Below are positions 55,248 through 63,014 of a DNA stretch of 64,000 bases, piece after piece (within the stretch, counting starts at the first letter, position 1; the number at the start of each line of letters is the position of its first letter). Below the pieces are notes generated by a model. It was not told the origin of the DNA and ran no database searches. It saw nothing but the letters and a program-made list of their open reading frames with translations. Both the position numbers and the translations under genes were made by a program. The DNA comes from JASLDZ01 sp964244065 (GTDB lineage: Bacteria > Pseudomonadota > Alphaproteobacteria > Caulobacterales > Caulobacteraceae), in NCBI GenBank assembly GCA_964244065.1, contig CAXTHH010000006.1, positions 59,061 to 123,060 of the forward strand, written 5' to 3'.

Positions 55248-57557
55248 ATGCGCGCCATCCTTCCCGCCGCCCTCGCGGCCGCCCTCCTGGCCGGCGCGGC
55301 CGCACCCGCCGCTGCGGCCGGCTACCGGGCGGAGATCGCGCGCACGGCGCACGGGATCGCGCACATCAGGGCGGCCGACTGGGGCGGCCTCGGCTTCGGC
55401 GAGGCCTACGCCTACCTGGAGGACAACCTGTGCCTGATCGCCGACAAGGTGGTCACCGTCTCGGGCGAGCGGTCGCGCTGGTTCGGCGCGGAGGGGACCA
55501 CCAACGTCGCCTTCAACGACGTGCCGAACCTGGAGAGCGACGTCTTCTTCCGCGCGGCCTTCGACATGCCCGAGCTGAGGAAGCGGTTCGCCAGGACCTC
55601 GCCCGCCTTCCGCGAGATGACCGCGGGCTATGTCGCGGGCTGGAACCGCTTCCTCGCCGAGCACCCCGCCGCGAGCCGGCCGGAGGCGTGCCGGGGCGCG
55701 GAGTGGGTGCGGCCCATCACCGTCGACGACATGCTGCGCCTGAACGAGGAGAAGATGATCCAGGCCTCCGGCGGGGCCTGGCTGCGGCAGACCACGGGCG
55801 CGGCCCCGCCGTCCGCGCCCGCCGCCGTGGCCTCGCTCGGCTTCCCGGCCGAGCTGGACAGCTTCGGCCTCGGCAGCAACGGCTGGGCCTTCGGGCGCGA
55901 GCTGACCGCCAACCGGTCGGGGCTACTGCTCGGCAATCCGCACTTCCCGTGGGAGGGCACCAACCGGTTCTGGGAGGTGCACCTGACGCTGCCCGGCAAG
56001 TACGACGCCATGGGCGTGGCCATCGGCGGCTCGCCGGGCGTCTCGATCGGCTTCAACAAGGACGTGGCCTGGACGCACACCGTCTCCACCGACCGCCACT
56101 TCACCCTGTTCGAGCTGCAGCTCGATCCCAAGGACCCCACGGCCTACCTGGTGGAGGGCCGCTCCATCCCGATGACGCGCGCCAGCGTATCCGTGCCGGT
56201 GAAGGGTGAGGCGGCGCCGCGCACGCGCACGCTCTACGCCACCATCTACGGCCCGATGGTGACCGCGCCGCAGCAGGGTCTGACGTGGTCGCGGGCGCGG
56301 GCCTACGCGATGAAGGACGCCAACCGGAACAACCTGCGCGGCGCGGACACCTGGCTCGACATCGCCCGCGCCCGCTCGGTGGGCGAGATCCGCGCCACCA
56401 TCGAGCGCACCCAGGGCATCCCCTGGGTGAACACCATCGCCGCGGATCGCGCGGGCGACGCGCTCTACGCCGACGTGACCGCCACGCCCAACGTGGACGA
56501 CGCCAAGCTGAAGGCCTGCGCCCCGCCCTCCGGCCTCGGCCCGATCGCGGCGGCGCTGCGCGTGTACATCCTCGACGGCGCGCGGGCGGCCTGCGACTGG
56601 GCGCCGGCGGGGGCGCCTGACACGGCGGGGCTGCTGCCGGGCGCGTCCATGCCGGCGCTGGTGCGCGCCGACTACGTGGCCAACAGCAACGACAGCTACT
56701 GGCTGGCCAACGCCTCCGCGCCGATGACGGGCCAGCCGGCCATCGTCGGGCCGACCGGCAATGCGCAGAATCTGCGCACCCGTTCGGGGATCGCCACCAT
56801 TGAAGAACGCGCCAAGGCGGGCGGGATCGACGGCGAGGCGGTGAAGGCCATGCTCTACGCCAACCGCAACCACGCCGCCGAGCTGGTGGGCGACGACCTC
56901 CTGGCCCTCTGCCGCGAGCCGGGCGCCGCGCCCGTGGTGGACGGCAAGCCCGTGGACCTCGCCCCGGCCTGCGTGGTGCTTGCCCGGTGGGACCGGCGCA
57001 TGGACCTCGCCAGCGTCGGCGCGCACGTGTTCCTGGAGTTCTGGCGCGACGCGGAGAAGCTGACCACCGCCTGGGCCACGCCCTTCGACGCCTCGGCCCC
57101 GGCCACCACGCCGCGCGGGCTGAAGCGCGACCCGGCCACCGCGGCGGCGATCCGGCTCGCCCTGGCCAAGGCGGTGGCGCGGCTGCAGGCGGCGGGCGTG
57201 CCGCTGGACCGGCCCTGGGGCGAGGTGCAGCTGGCCACGCGCGGCGGCTTCAACATCCCCGTGCACGGCGGCGACAGCGCGGACGGCGTGCTCAACGCCC
57301 AGCAGGCCAAGCTGGTGAACGGCGTCGGCGAGGTGCCCGTCCACGGCTCCAGCTACATCCAGATCGTCACCTTCGACGCCAAGGGCCCGGTGGCGGACGC
57401 GATCCTGACCTACAGCCAGTCCACCGACCCCGCCTCGCCGGTGTTCGCCGACCAGACGCGCCTGCACGCGCGGAAGGGCTGGGTGCGCCTGCCGTTCTCC
57501 GCCGCGGCGATCGCGGCGGACCCGGCGGTGACGCGCAAGGTGGTGAGCGGGCGGTGA
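55248..57557 (+). CDS. Penicillin acylase / acyl-homoserine lactone acylase family protein
   Basis: This 769-residue secreted Ntn-hydrolase has a signal peptide (MRAILPAALAAALLAGAAAPAAAAG), an alpha chain, and the self-cleavage site LGSNGWAFG in which Ser210 would become the new N-terminal nucleophile. The beta chain starts NGWAFG and has FNKDVAWTHTVSTDR, YADVTATPN and VANSNDSYWLAN. Such enzymes remove acyl chains from AHL signals or beta-lactams. It might quench or recycle signals or scavenge fatty acyl amides. No luxI/luxR gene is seen. Confidence 0.88.
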   Translation: MRAILPAALAAALLAGAAAPAAAAGYRAEIARTAHGIAHIRAADWGGLGFGEAYAYLEDNLCLIADKVVTVSGERSRWFGAEGTTNVAFNDVPNLESDVFFRAAFDMPELRKRFARTSPAFREMTAGYVAGWNRFLAEHPAASRPEACRGAEWVRPITVDDMLRLNEEKMIQASGGAWLRQTTGAAPPSAPAAVASLGFPAELDSFGLGSNGWAFGRELTANRSGLLLGNPHFPWEGTNRFWEVHLTLPGKYDAMGVAIGGSPGVSIGFNKDVAWTHTVSTDRHFTLFELQLDPKDPTAYLVEGRSIPMTRASVSVPVKGEAAPRTRTLYATIYGPMVTAPQQGLTWSRARAYAMKDANRNNLRGADTWLDIARARSVGEIRATIERTQGIPWVNTIAADRAGDALYADVTATPNVDDAKLKACAPPSGLGPIAAALRVYILDGARAACDWAPAGAPDTAGLLPGASMPALVRADYVANSNDSYWLANASAPMTGQPAIVGPTGNAQNLRTRSGIATIEERAKAGGIDGEAVKAMLYANRNHAAELVGDDLLALCREPGAAPVVDGKPVDLAPACVVLARWDRRMDLASVGAHVFLEFWRDAEKLTTAWATPFDASAPATTPRGLKRDPATAAAIRLALAKAVARLQAAGVPLDRPWGEVQLATRGGFNIPVHGGDSADGVLNAQQAKLVNGVGEVPVHGSSYIQIVTFDAKGPVADAILTYSQSTDPASPVFADQTRLHARKGWVRLPFSAAAIAADPAVTRKVVSGR

Positions 57558-57569
57558 AGGTAGGCGCTT

Positions 57570-57708
57570 GACCTCCTCCCCTGCGGAGCGGGGAAGGTGG
57601 CGCGTCGCACGGCGCGTGACGGAGGGGCTTCGCAAGCTCAGGTCGCGCGCGGTTCGCCCCCTCCGTCCGCTTCGCGGCCACCTCCCCCGCTGCGCAGGGG
57701 AGGAGGTC
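57570..57708. repeat. Palindromic interspersed repeat, family C, copy 3
   Basis: The terminal 16 bases GACCTCCTCCCCTGCG (57570-57585) are a perfect inverted copy of 57693-57708. The interior contains GACGGAGGGGCTTCG and CGGCCACCTCCCC. It fills the gap between two convergent genes (the acylase and the FAD-linked oxidase). Confidence 0.85.
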
Positions 57709-57714
57709 AGGACG

Positions 57715-59136
57715 TCAGAACAGCACCCGGGGGTTCATGATCCGCCCCGGGTCGAGCGCGGTGCGGACCGCGCGCATGGCGGCCACCTGGGCGGGGTCCT
57801 TGTAGCGGAGCGCCTCGGCGGACTTCATCGCGCCCAGCCCGTGCTCGGCGCTGATCGAGCCGCCGAGCGCGTGGACGATGTCGTGCACCGCGCGGGCGCC
57901 CGCGTCGCGCAGGGCGTCGTGCGCGTCGTCGCTCGCGCCCTCGGGCCGGACCACGTCGTAGTGGATGTTGCCGTCGCCCACGTGGCCGAAGGCGACCACG
58001 CGCGACCCCGGCGCGATCGCCAGGGCGGCGGCCGTGGCCTGCTCGAGGAAGCGCGGCACGGCGCTGACCGGCACGGCCACGTCGTGCTTCCAGGCGGCGC
58101 CCTCCGGCTTCTGGGCGGCGGACTGGCCCTCGCGCAGGGCCCAGAAGGCGTGCGCGTGGGTCTCGTCCTGCGCCAGGGCGGCGTCCGAGATCTCCCTGGC
58201 CTCGAAGGCGTGGGCCAGCAGCGGCTCCAGCATGGCCTCCGCCCGGCCCGGCTGCGCGTCCGCGAGTTCGATGAGCACGGTCCAGGGGAAGTCGCCGCCG
58301 AGCGGCGGTCGTGCGCCCGGCAGGTTCCTGAGCGCGAAGGCGAGGCCCTGGCGGTTGATCAGCTCAAAGGCTTCCACCCCGCCGCCCGTCTCGCGCTTGG
58401 CGCGCTCCAGCAGGCGCAGGGCGGCGGCGGGGCTCTCCAGCCCGACGAAGGCGACGGCGCGCGAGGGCAGGCGCGCGCGCAGCTTCAGCGCGGCGGCGGT
58501 GACCACGCCCAGCGTGCCCTCCGCCCCGATCAGCAGGCCCCGCAGGTCGTAGCCCGTGTTGTCCTTCCGCAGGCGCTTGAGGCCGTGCATCACCTCGCCG
58601 GAGGGCAGCACCGCCTCCAGCCCCAGCACCTGCTCGCGCATGGTCCCGTAGCGCAGCACCGCCGTGCCGCCCGCGTTGGTGGAGACCAGCCCGCCCACCG
58701 TGGCCGAACCCTCGCTGGCGAGGTTCAGCGGGAAGCGACGGCCGGCGACGGCCGCGGCCTCGTGCACGGCGGCCAGGGTGGCGCCCGCCTCCACGATCAG
58801 CATGTCGTCGTCGGTGTCGAGCTCGCGCACGGCCGCCATGCGCTCCAGCGACAGCAGCACCTCGCCGCGGGGGATCTGCCCGGCCACCAGCCCCGTAACG
58901 CCCCCCTGGGGAACGAGCGGCGTGCCCGTCTCCGCGCAGACGCGCACCAGGGCGGCGACCTCGTCGGTGGAGCGGGGCAGGAGCAGCAGCGGCGTCTCGC
59001 CCACCCAGCGCCCGCGCCACTCGCGCAGCTTGGGGCCGAGCCGGTCGGGATCGTCGCTCCAGCCGCCCGGGCCGACGGCGGCCTTCAGGCGTTCCAGCGC
59101 GGCGGGGGTGGGGGCGGGCACGGCCCACGGTAGCAC
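57715..59136 (-). CDS. FAD-linked oxidase (D-2-hydroxyacid dehydrogenase type)
   Basis: This 473-residue protein has an FAD-binding-4 domain (PLVPQGGVTGLVAGQIP, then NLASEGSATVGGLVSTNAGGTAVLRYG) and a C-terminal FAD-oxidase domain. The latter has AFGHVGDGNIHYDVV and GGSISAEHGLGAMK, typical of D-2-hydroxyglutarate, D-lactate or glycolate dehydrogenases. Exact substrate is unknown. The GTG at 59136 lies inside the family D repeat, which supplies the GGAGGGAGA site. GTG at 59121 is another possible start. Confidence 0.9.
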   Translation of the reverse strand: MLPWAVPAPTPAALERLKAAVGPGGWSDDPDRLGPKLREWRGRWVGETPLLLLPRSTDEVAALVRVCAETGTPLVPQGGVTGLVAGQIPRGEVLLSLERMAAVRELDTDDDMLIVEAGATLAAVHEAAAVAGRRFPLNLASEGSATVGGLVSTNAGGTAVLRYGTMREQVLGLEAVLPSGEVMHGLKRLRKDNTGYDLRGLLIGAEGTLGVVTAAALKLRARLPSRAVAFVGLESPAAALRLLERAKRETGGGVEAFELINRQGLAFALRNLPGARPPLGGDFPWTVLIELADAQPGRAEAMLEPLLAHAFEAREISDAALAQDETHAHAFWALREGQSAAQKPEGAAWKHDVAVPVSAVPRFLEQATAAALAIAPGSRVVAFGHVGDGNIHYDVVRPEGASDDAHDALRDAGARAVHDIVHALGGSISAEHGLGAMKSAEALRYKDPAQVAAMRAVRTALDPGRIMNPRVLF

Positions 59137-59280
59137 TCTCCCTCCCCCTTGTGGGGAGGGGGGACCGCGCGAAGCGGGGTGGGTGGGGATCCCCACGCTC
59201 GACGTCGGACGGTCTGCCTGCGGTCCCCGCCCACCAGCCTGCGGCTGGTCCCCCCTCCCCACGAGGGGGAGGGAGAGTGC
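59133..59280. repeat. Palindromic interspersed repeat, family D, copy 2
   Basis: The ends GCACTCTCCCTCCCCCTT and AGGGGGAGGGAGAGTGC are inverted copies around an interior with GGACCGCGCGAAGCGGGGTGG and CCACCAGCCTGCGGCTGGTC, almost as in copy 1 at 29864-30040. It lies between two divergent genes. The left end carries the GTG and ribosome binding site of the oxidase, and the right end lies about 20 bases before the cca ATG. Confidence 0.85.
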
Positions 59281-59292
59281 TACCCTGCGGCG

Positions 59293-60543
59293 ATGTCTGA
59301 CGCCGCCGTCGAGCGCCTGCCTCCGCAGCCCTGGATGAGCGCCCCCGCCACCCGCGCGGTGGTGGAGGCGCTCGAGGCGACGGGCGGTCCCGGCTGCGCG
59401 CGCTTCGTCGGCGGCTGCGTGCGCGACGCGCTGCTGGGCCGCCCGTTCGACGACGTGGACCTCGCCACCCCGCTCACCCCGCCCGAGGTGCTGGCCGCGC
59501 TGGCCGCGGCGGGCGTGCGCGCCGTGCCCACGGGGGTGGAACACGGCGTCGTCACCGCGATCAGCGGCGGGCGCCCCTACGAGGTCGCCACCCTGCGCCG
59601 CGACGTGGAGACGGACGGCCGCCGCGCCGTGGTGGCCTACGCGCGCGACTGGGCGGAGGACGCGGCGCGCCGCGACTTCCGCCTGAACGCCCTCTACGCC
59701 GAGGCGGACGGCGCGCTGCACGACCCCACGGGCGGCGGCCTGGCCGACGCGCGGGCCGGCCGCGTGGTGTTCATCGGCGAGCCGCAGCAGCGCATCCGCG
59801 AGGACTACCTGCGCATCCTGCGCTTCTTCCGCTTCACCGCCTGGTACGGCCGCGAGGGCTTCGACGCTGCGGGCCTGGCCGCCTGCACGGAGCTGCGCGC
59901 CGGCCTCGCGCGCCTCTCCGCCGAGCGCGTGGCCAAGGAGCTGCTGCGCCTCCTGGCCGCGCCCGATCCGCGGTCCGCGGTCCGCGCCATGGCCGATGCG
60001 GGCGTGCTGGCCGAGCTCCTGCCCGAGGCCGGCCCGCTCGCACGCTTCGAGCGGCGCGTGCAGCTCGAGGAAGGCGAGCCGGCCGACGCGTCTCTGCGGT
60101 TGGCGGCGCTGCTGCCCGACGCGGCGGCCCCCGTGCGCGCCGCGGCGGCGCGGCTGAAGCTCTCCAACGCGCTGCGCGACCGGCTGGCGGCCGCCGTGCC
60201 GGAGGGTGAGCCGCTGTCGGCGGGCATGGACGCGCCGACCCTGCGCCGCGCGCGCCACCGGCTCGGCGCCGGCCCGCTCGCCGACCGGCTGCGCCTCGCC
60301 CGGGCGTCCGCGCCGGAGGACGACGCGCGCTGGGCGGCGCTGGAGGCCGAGGCTTCAGCCTGGGCCCCGCCGCCCTTCCCCGTCAGCGGGGCGGAGATCG
60401 CGGCGGCCGGCGTGCCGCAGGGCCCCTTGCACGGCCGCGTACGCCACGAACTCGAGCGCTGGTGGCGCGAGCACGACTTCCCCGACGACCCCGCCGCCGC
60501 CCGCGCGCAGCTGGCGAAGATCGTCACCGCCCTGACACGCTGA
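59293..60543 (+). CDS. cca: CCA tRNA nucleotidyltransferase / poly(A) polymerase family
   Basis: This 416-residue enzyme adds CCA to tRNA 3' ends. The active-site motifs are FVGGCVRDALLGRPFDDVDLATPL (with the two metal-binding Asp), RDVETDGRRAVVAYARDWAEDAARRDFRLNALYAE, GRVVFIGEPQQRIREDYLRILRFFRF, and a helical C-terminal body. As is common in alphaproteobacteria, it lacks the HD phosphatase domain of the gamma-type enzyme. It may be separate from its operon neighbours, since a repeat precedes it. Confidence 0.93.
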   Translation: MSDAAVERLPPQPWMSAPATRAVVEALEATGGPGCARFVGGCVRDALLGRPFDDVDLATPLTPPEVLAALAAAGVRAVPTGVEHGVVTAISGGRPYEVATLRRDVETDGRRAVVAYARDWAEDAARRDFRLNALYAEADGALHDPTGGGLADARAGRVVFIGEPQQRIREDYLRILRFFRFTAWYGREGFDAAGLAACTELRAGLARLSAERVAKELLRLLAAPDPRSAVRAMADAGVLAELLPEAGPLARFERRVQLEEGEPADASLRLAALLPDAAAPVRAAAARLKLSNALRDRLAAAVPEGEPLSAGMDAPTLRRARHRLGAGPLADRLRLARASAPEDDARWAALEAEASAWAPPPFPVSGAEIAAAGVPQGPLHGRVRHELERWWREHDFPDDPAAARAQLAKIVTALTR

Positions 60544-60599
60544 CCCGGCAGGCAGCCGTCGGCGCGCTTGGGGCGAGACGCGCGCGGGAAGCGGGAGCC

Positions 60600-60916
60600 A
60601 TGCTCAGCCAGGGCTGGAAGGACACCATGGACGCCGCCGTCAAGGATCCGCGCGTCGGCATACAGTGGTGTCCGGTGACAACTTCTCGCGGATCGCCAGG
60701 ACGGAGCGGACCACCGTGCCCGACCTGCAGGTCAGCAATCCGAACACCGGTCGCAATCTGCGCGTCGGGCAGGGCGTGAATTTCCACCACGCCTCGATGC
60801 AGTGGGTGATCACGGGTTGGCGCACCATCGACGCGGCCTTCCTGGCGTCGCGCTACAATAAGGGCGACGCCGCCTATGCTGAGAAACTCACCTATGTGCT
60901 GGGGATCCTGAAGTGA
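60600..60916 (+). CDS. Small LysM-domain protein, frameshifted near residue 22
   Basis: The ATG at 60600 opens MLSQGWKDTMDAAVKDPRVG and then loses frame at about 60661-60665. One base over, from 60665, comes VVSGDNFSRIARTERTTVPDLQ, then SNPNTGRNLRVGQGVNF, a LysM peptidoglycan-binding domain, and a tail ending KLTYVLGILK. Inserting one base gives a continuous 105-residue protein. If the sequence is right, the LysM part may start at GTG 60665. The composition is lower in G+C than around it. The next gene overlaps its stop. Confidence 0.65.
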
Positions 60917-61377
60917 TGGACATGCTGGCCCTGCTGTTGTTCGCGCACGTCGCGCGATGGGGCCCGGGCCAGCTGGACGCCGCTGTTCGACGGTCGGGCG
61001 TGTTGGAGGGCCGTGAGCTGCGCGCCGCGCGCCGCGTGTGCGACCTCAGCATCGCAGGCGTCGCCTACCCCGTGATCGTGACGGAGGAGGACGTGCCCGC
61101 CATCGAACCTCGGCGTAGCTACAGCCATGTGCTGGTGCTGACCCCGTCCGGCCGGCGGGCGTCCTCGTTTCCCCTGATCCCGCCGGCGGAGGTGGACCGC
61201 TGCCGCGGCAATCGTCTCACCTTCCGGAAGGACACGGTGAGCGTGGCCGGCATCTGCGGCTCCGCCGTGCGTTTCGGGCGCGGCGCCACGCTGGCGTGGA
61301 TCGAGAACCGGAAGGACGACACGCTCGAGATCCTGCGCCGGCGGGGCGGCCCGGGCGGTGGGCCGGAGGCGCGTTAG
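60916..61377 (+). CDS. Hypothetical protein coupled to the LysM gene
   Basis: This 153-residue protein was not recognised. It starts MDMLALLLFAHVARWGPGQL with a short hydrophobic stretch and has three cysteines (VCDLS, RCRGN and ICGSA). It ends with a Gly/Arg-rich tail. Its start overlaps the stop of the LysM gene, so the two are co-translated. The partner relation could be a small effector and its partner, but that is speculation. It is convergent with ppk2. Confidence 0.6.
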   Translation: MDMLALLLFAHVARWGPGQLDAAVRRSGVLEGRELRAARRVCDLSIAGVAYPVIVTEEDVPAIEPRRSYSHVLVLTPSGRRASSFPLIPPAEVDRCRGNRLTFRKDTVSVAGICGSAVRFGRGATLAWIENRKDDTLEILRRRGGPGGGPEAR

Positions 61378-61386
61378 GGGCGAGGC

Positions 61387-62148
61387 TCACCGCGCCAGGC
61401 GGCCGTCCGTCAGGGCGGTGGGCTCGAACGGGAACAGCACGTCGGGGTCAGGCGCGGCCACCTCGGCGGCGACCTCCGGCGGCGCGATGCGGCGGAGCAG
61501 GTCGCGCATGACGGCGATGCGGGCGGGCTTCTTGTGGTCGGCGCGCACGCAGGTCCAGGGCGCCACGGCGGTGGAGGTGCGGCTCAGCATCAGGTCGCGG
61601 GCGGCGCTGTAGGCGTCCCACTTCTCCTGGGCCACCGCGTCCAGCGCGGAGACCTTCAGCGCCTTGAGGGGGTCCTGGCGGCGCGCCTCCAGCCGCTCGG
61701 CCTGCTCGCCCTTGCTGATGTCCAGCCAGTACTTGGCGAGCTTGATCCCGCTCTCCACCAGCATGCGCTCGAAGTCGGGGGCGTCGCGCAGGAACTCGGC
61801 CTGCTCGGCCCCGGTGGAGAAGCCCATCACCACCTCGACGCCCGCGCGGTTGTACCAGGAGCGGTTGAAGATCACGAGCTCGCCCGCCGCGGGCAGGTGG
61901 GCCGCGTAGCGCTGCAGGAACCACTGGCTGCGCTCGCGGTCGCCGGGCTTGGGCAGGGCCACGATGCGGGTCGCGCGGTTGGAGAGGTGCTCGGCGATGC
62001 GCCGGATCGCGCCGTCCTTGCCCGCGCCGTCGCGGCCCTCCAGCACGACGACCACGCGGTCGCCGCTCTCCTGGGCGGCCATCTGCGTGCGTACGAGGGC
62101 GGTCTGCAGGCGGACCAGCTCGGCCTCGTCGTCGTCGGACTTGCCCAT
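61387..62148 (-). CDS. ppk2: Polyphosphate kinase 2 (PPK2 family)
   Basis: This 253-residue protein has the PPK2 signature: Walker A EGRDGAGKDG (37-46), RATRIVALPKPGDRERSQWFLQRYAAHLP, then FNRSWYNRAGVEVVMGF and the lid and C-terminal part KLAKYWLDISKGEQAERLEARR. It uses polyphosphate to phosphorylate nucleoside diphosphates, or runs in reverse. It is of the single-domain class I type. Its start lies 28 bases from the divergent rsmE start. Confidence 0.93.
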   Translation of the reverse strand: MGKSDDDEAELVRLQTALVRTQMAAQESGDRVVVVLEGRDGAGKDGAIRRIAEHLSNRATRIVALPKPGDRERSQWFLQRYAAHLPAAGELVIFNRSWYNRAGVEVVMGFSTGAEQAEFLRDAPDFERMLVESGIKLAKYWLDISKGEQAERLEARRQDPLKALKVSALDAVAQEKWDAYSAARDLMLSRTSTAVAPWTCVRADHKKPARIAVMRDLLRRIAPPEVAAEVAAPDPDVLFPFEPTALTDGRLAR

Positions 62149-62176
62149 GGGGCCTCGCGCGGGGGAGAGGAGGGGC

Positions 62177-62932
62177 GTGATCCGCCTTCACCTGGACGAC
62201 GAGCTTAGCCCCGGTTCGCGCGTGCGTCTCGCACCCGAGCCCGCGCGCTACCTGATGGCCGTGATGCGCCAGGCGGTGGGCGACGTCGTCCTGGTGTTCA
62301 ACGGGCGGGACGGCGAGTGGCGGGCGCGGCTGGCGGAGGCCGGCAGGCGCGACGCGGTGCTGGAGGTGGAGGCGCGGGTGCGTCCCCCCGCCGAGGGGCC
62401 CGACCTGGACCTGATCGTCGCCCTGGTGAAGCGGGCCCGGCTGGAGACCATCGTCGAGAAGGCGGCCGAGCTCGGCTGCCGCCGCGTGCGCCCGGTGCTG
62501 ACGCGGCGCACCAACGCCGACCACACGCGCGTGGACCGCCTGCGGGCCATCGCCGTGGAGGCCGCCGAGCAGACCGGCCGGCTCGACGTGCCCGAGGTGC
62601 ACGAGCCGCGCCGCCTCGACGCCCTGCTGGCCGACTGGGACGCGGGGCGGAGGCTGCTGTTCTGCGACGAGGCCGGCGACGATCCCTCGGCGGAGTGGGG
62701 CGGCGCTTCCGGCCGCGCCCTCCCGGCTCTGGAGGCGCTCCGGGGCGAGGAATCAGCCCCTTGGGCGGTGCTGATCGGGCCGGAGGGCGGCTTCGCGCCC
62801 GAGGAACGCGCCGCCATCCGCGAGCTGCCCTTCGCCACGCCGGTGACGCTCGGCCCGCGCATCCTGCGCGCCGACACCGCCGCGATCAGCGCGCTGACCT
62901 TGCTGCAGGCGGCGGTGGGAGACTGGCGGTGA
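62177..62932 (+). CDS. rsmE: 16S rRNA (uracil-1498-N3)-methyltransferase
   Basis: This 251-residue SPOUT-fold enzyme methylates U1498 of 16S rRNA. It begins with a PUA-like domain (RLHLDDELSPGSRVRLAPEPARYLMAVMR). The methyltransferase part has ALVKRARLETIVEKAAELG, the cofactor knot region VLIGPEGGFAPEERA and LGPRILRADTAAISAL. The GTG at 62177 follows GAGAGGAGGGG. It lies just before gshA on the same strand. Confidence 0.95.
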   Translation: MIRLHLDDELSPGSRVRLAPEPARYLMAVMRQAVGDVVLVFNGRDGEWRARLAEAGRRDAVLEVEARVRPPAEGPDLDLIVALVKRARLETIVEKAAELGCRRVRPVLTRRTNADHTRVDRLRAIAVEAAEQTGRLDVPEVHEPRRLDALLADWDAGRRLLFCDEAGDDPSAEWGGASGRALPALEALRGEESAPWAVLIGPEGGFAPEERAAIRELPFATPVTLGPRILRADTAAISALTLLQAAVGDWR

Positions 62933-63014
62933 GGCTGCGGCAGGCTTGAGCGTGGCGGGCGGCCCGCCTATGTCGCCGCTTGCCGCCGGTTCGGGCGGGT
63001 CGGGGGCGTCGCGC

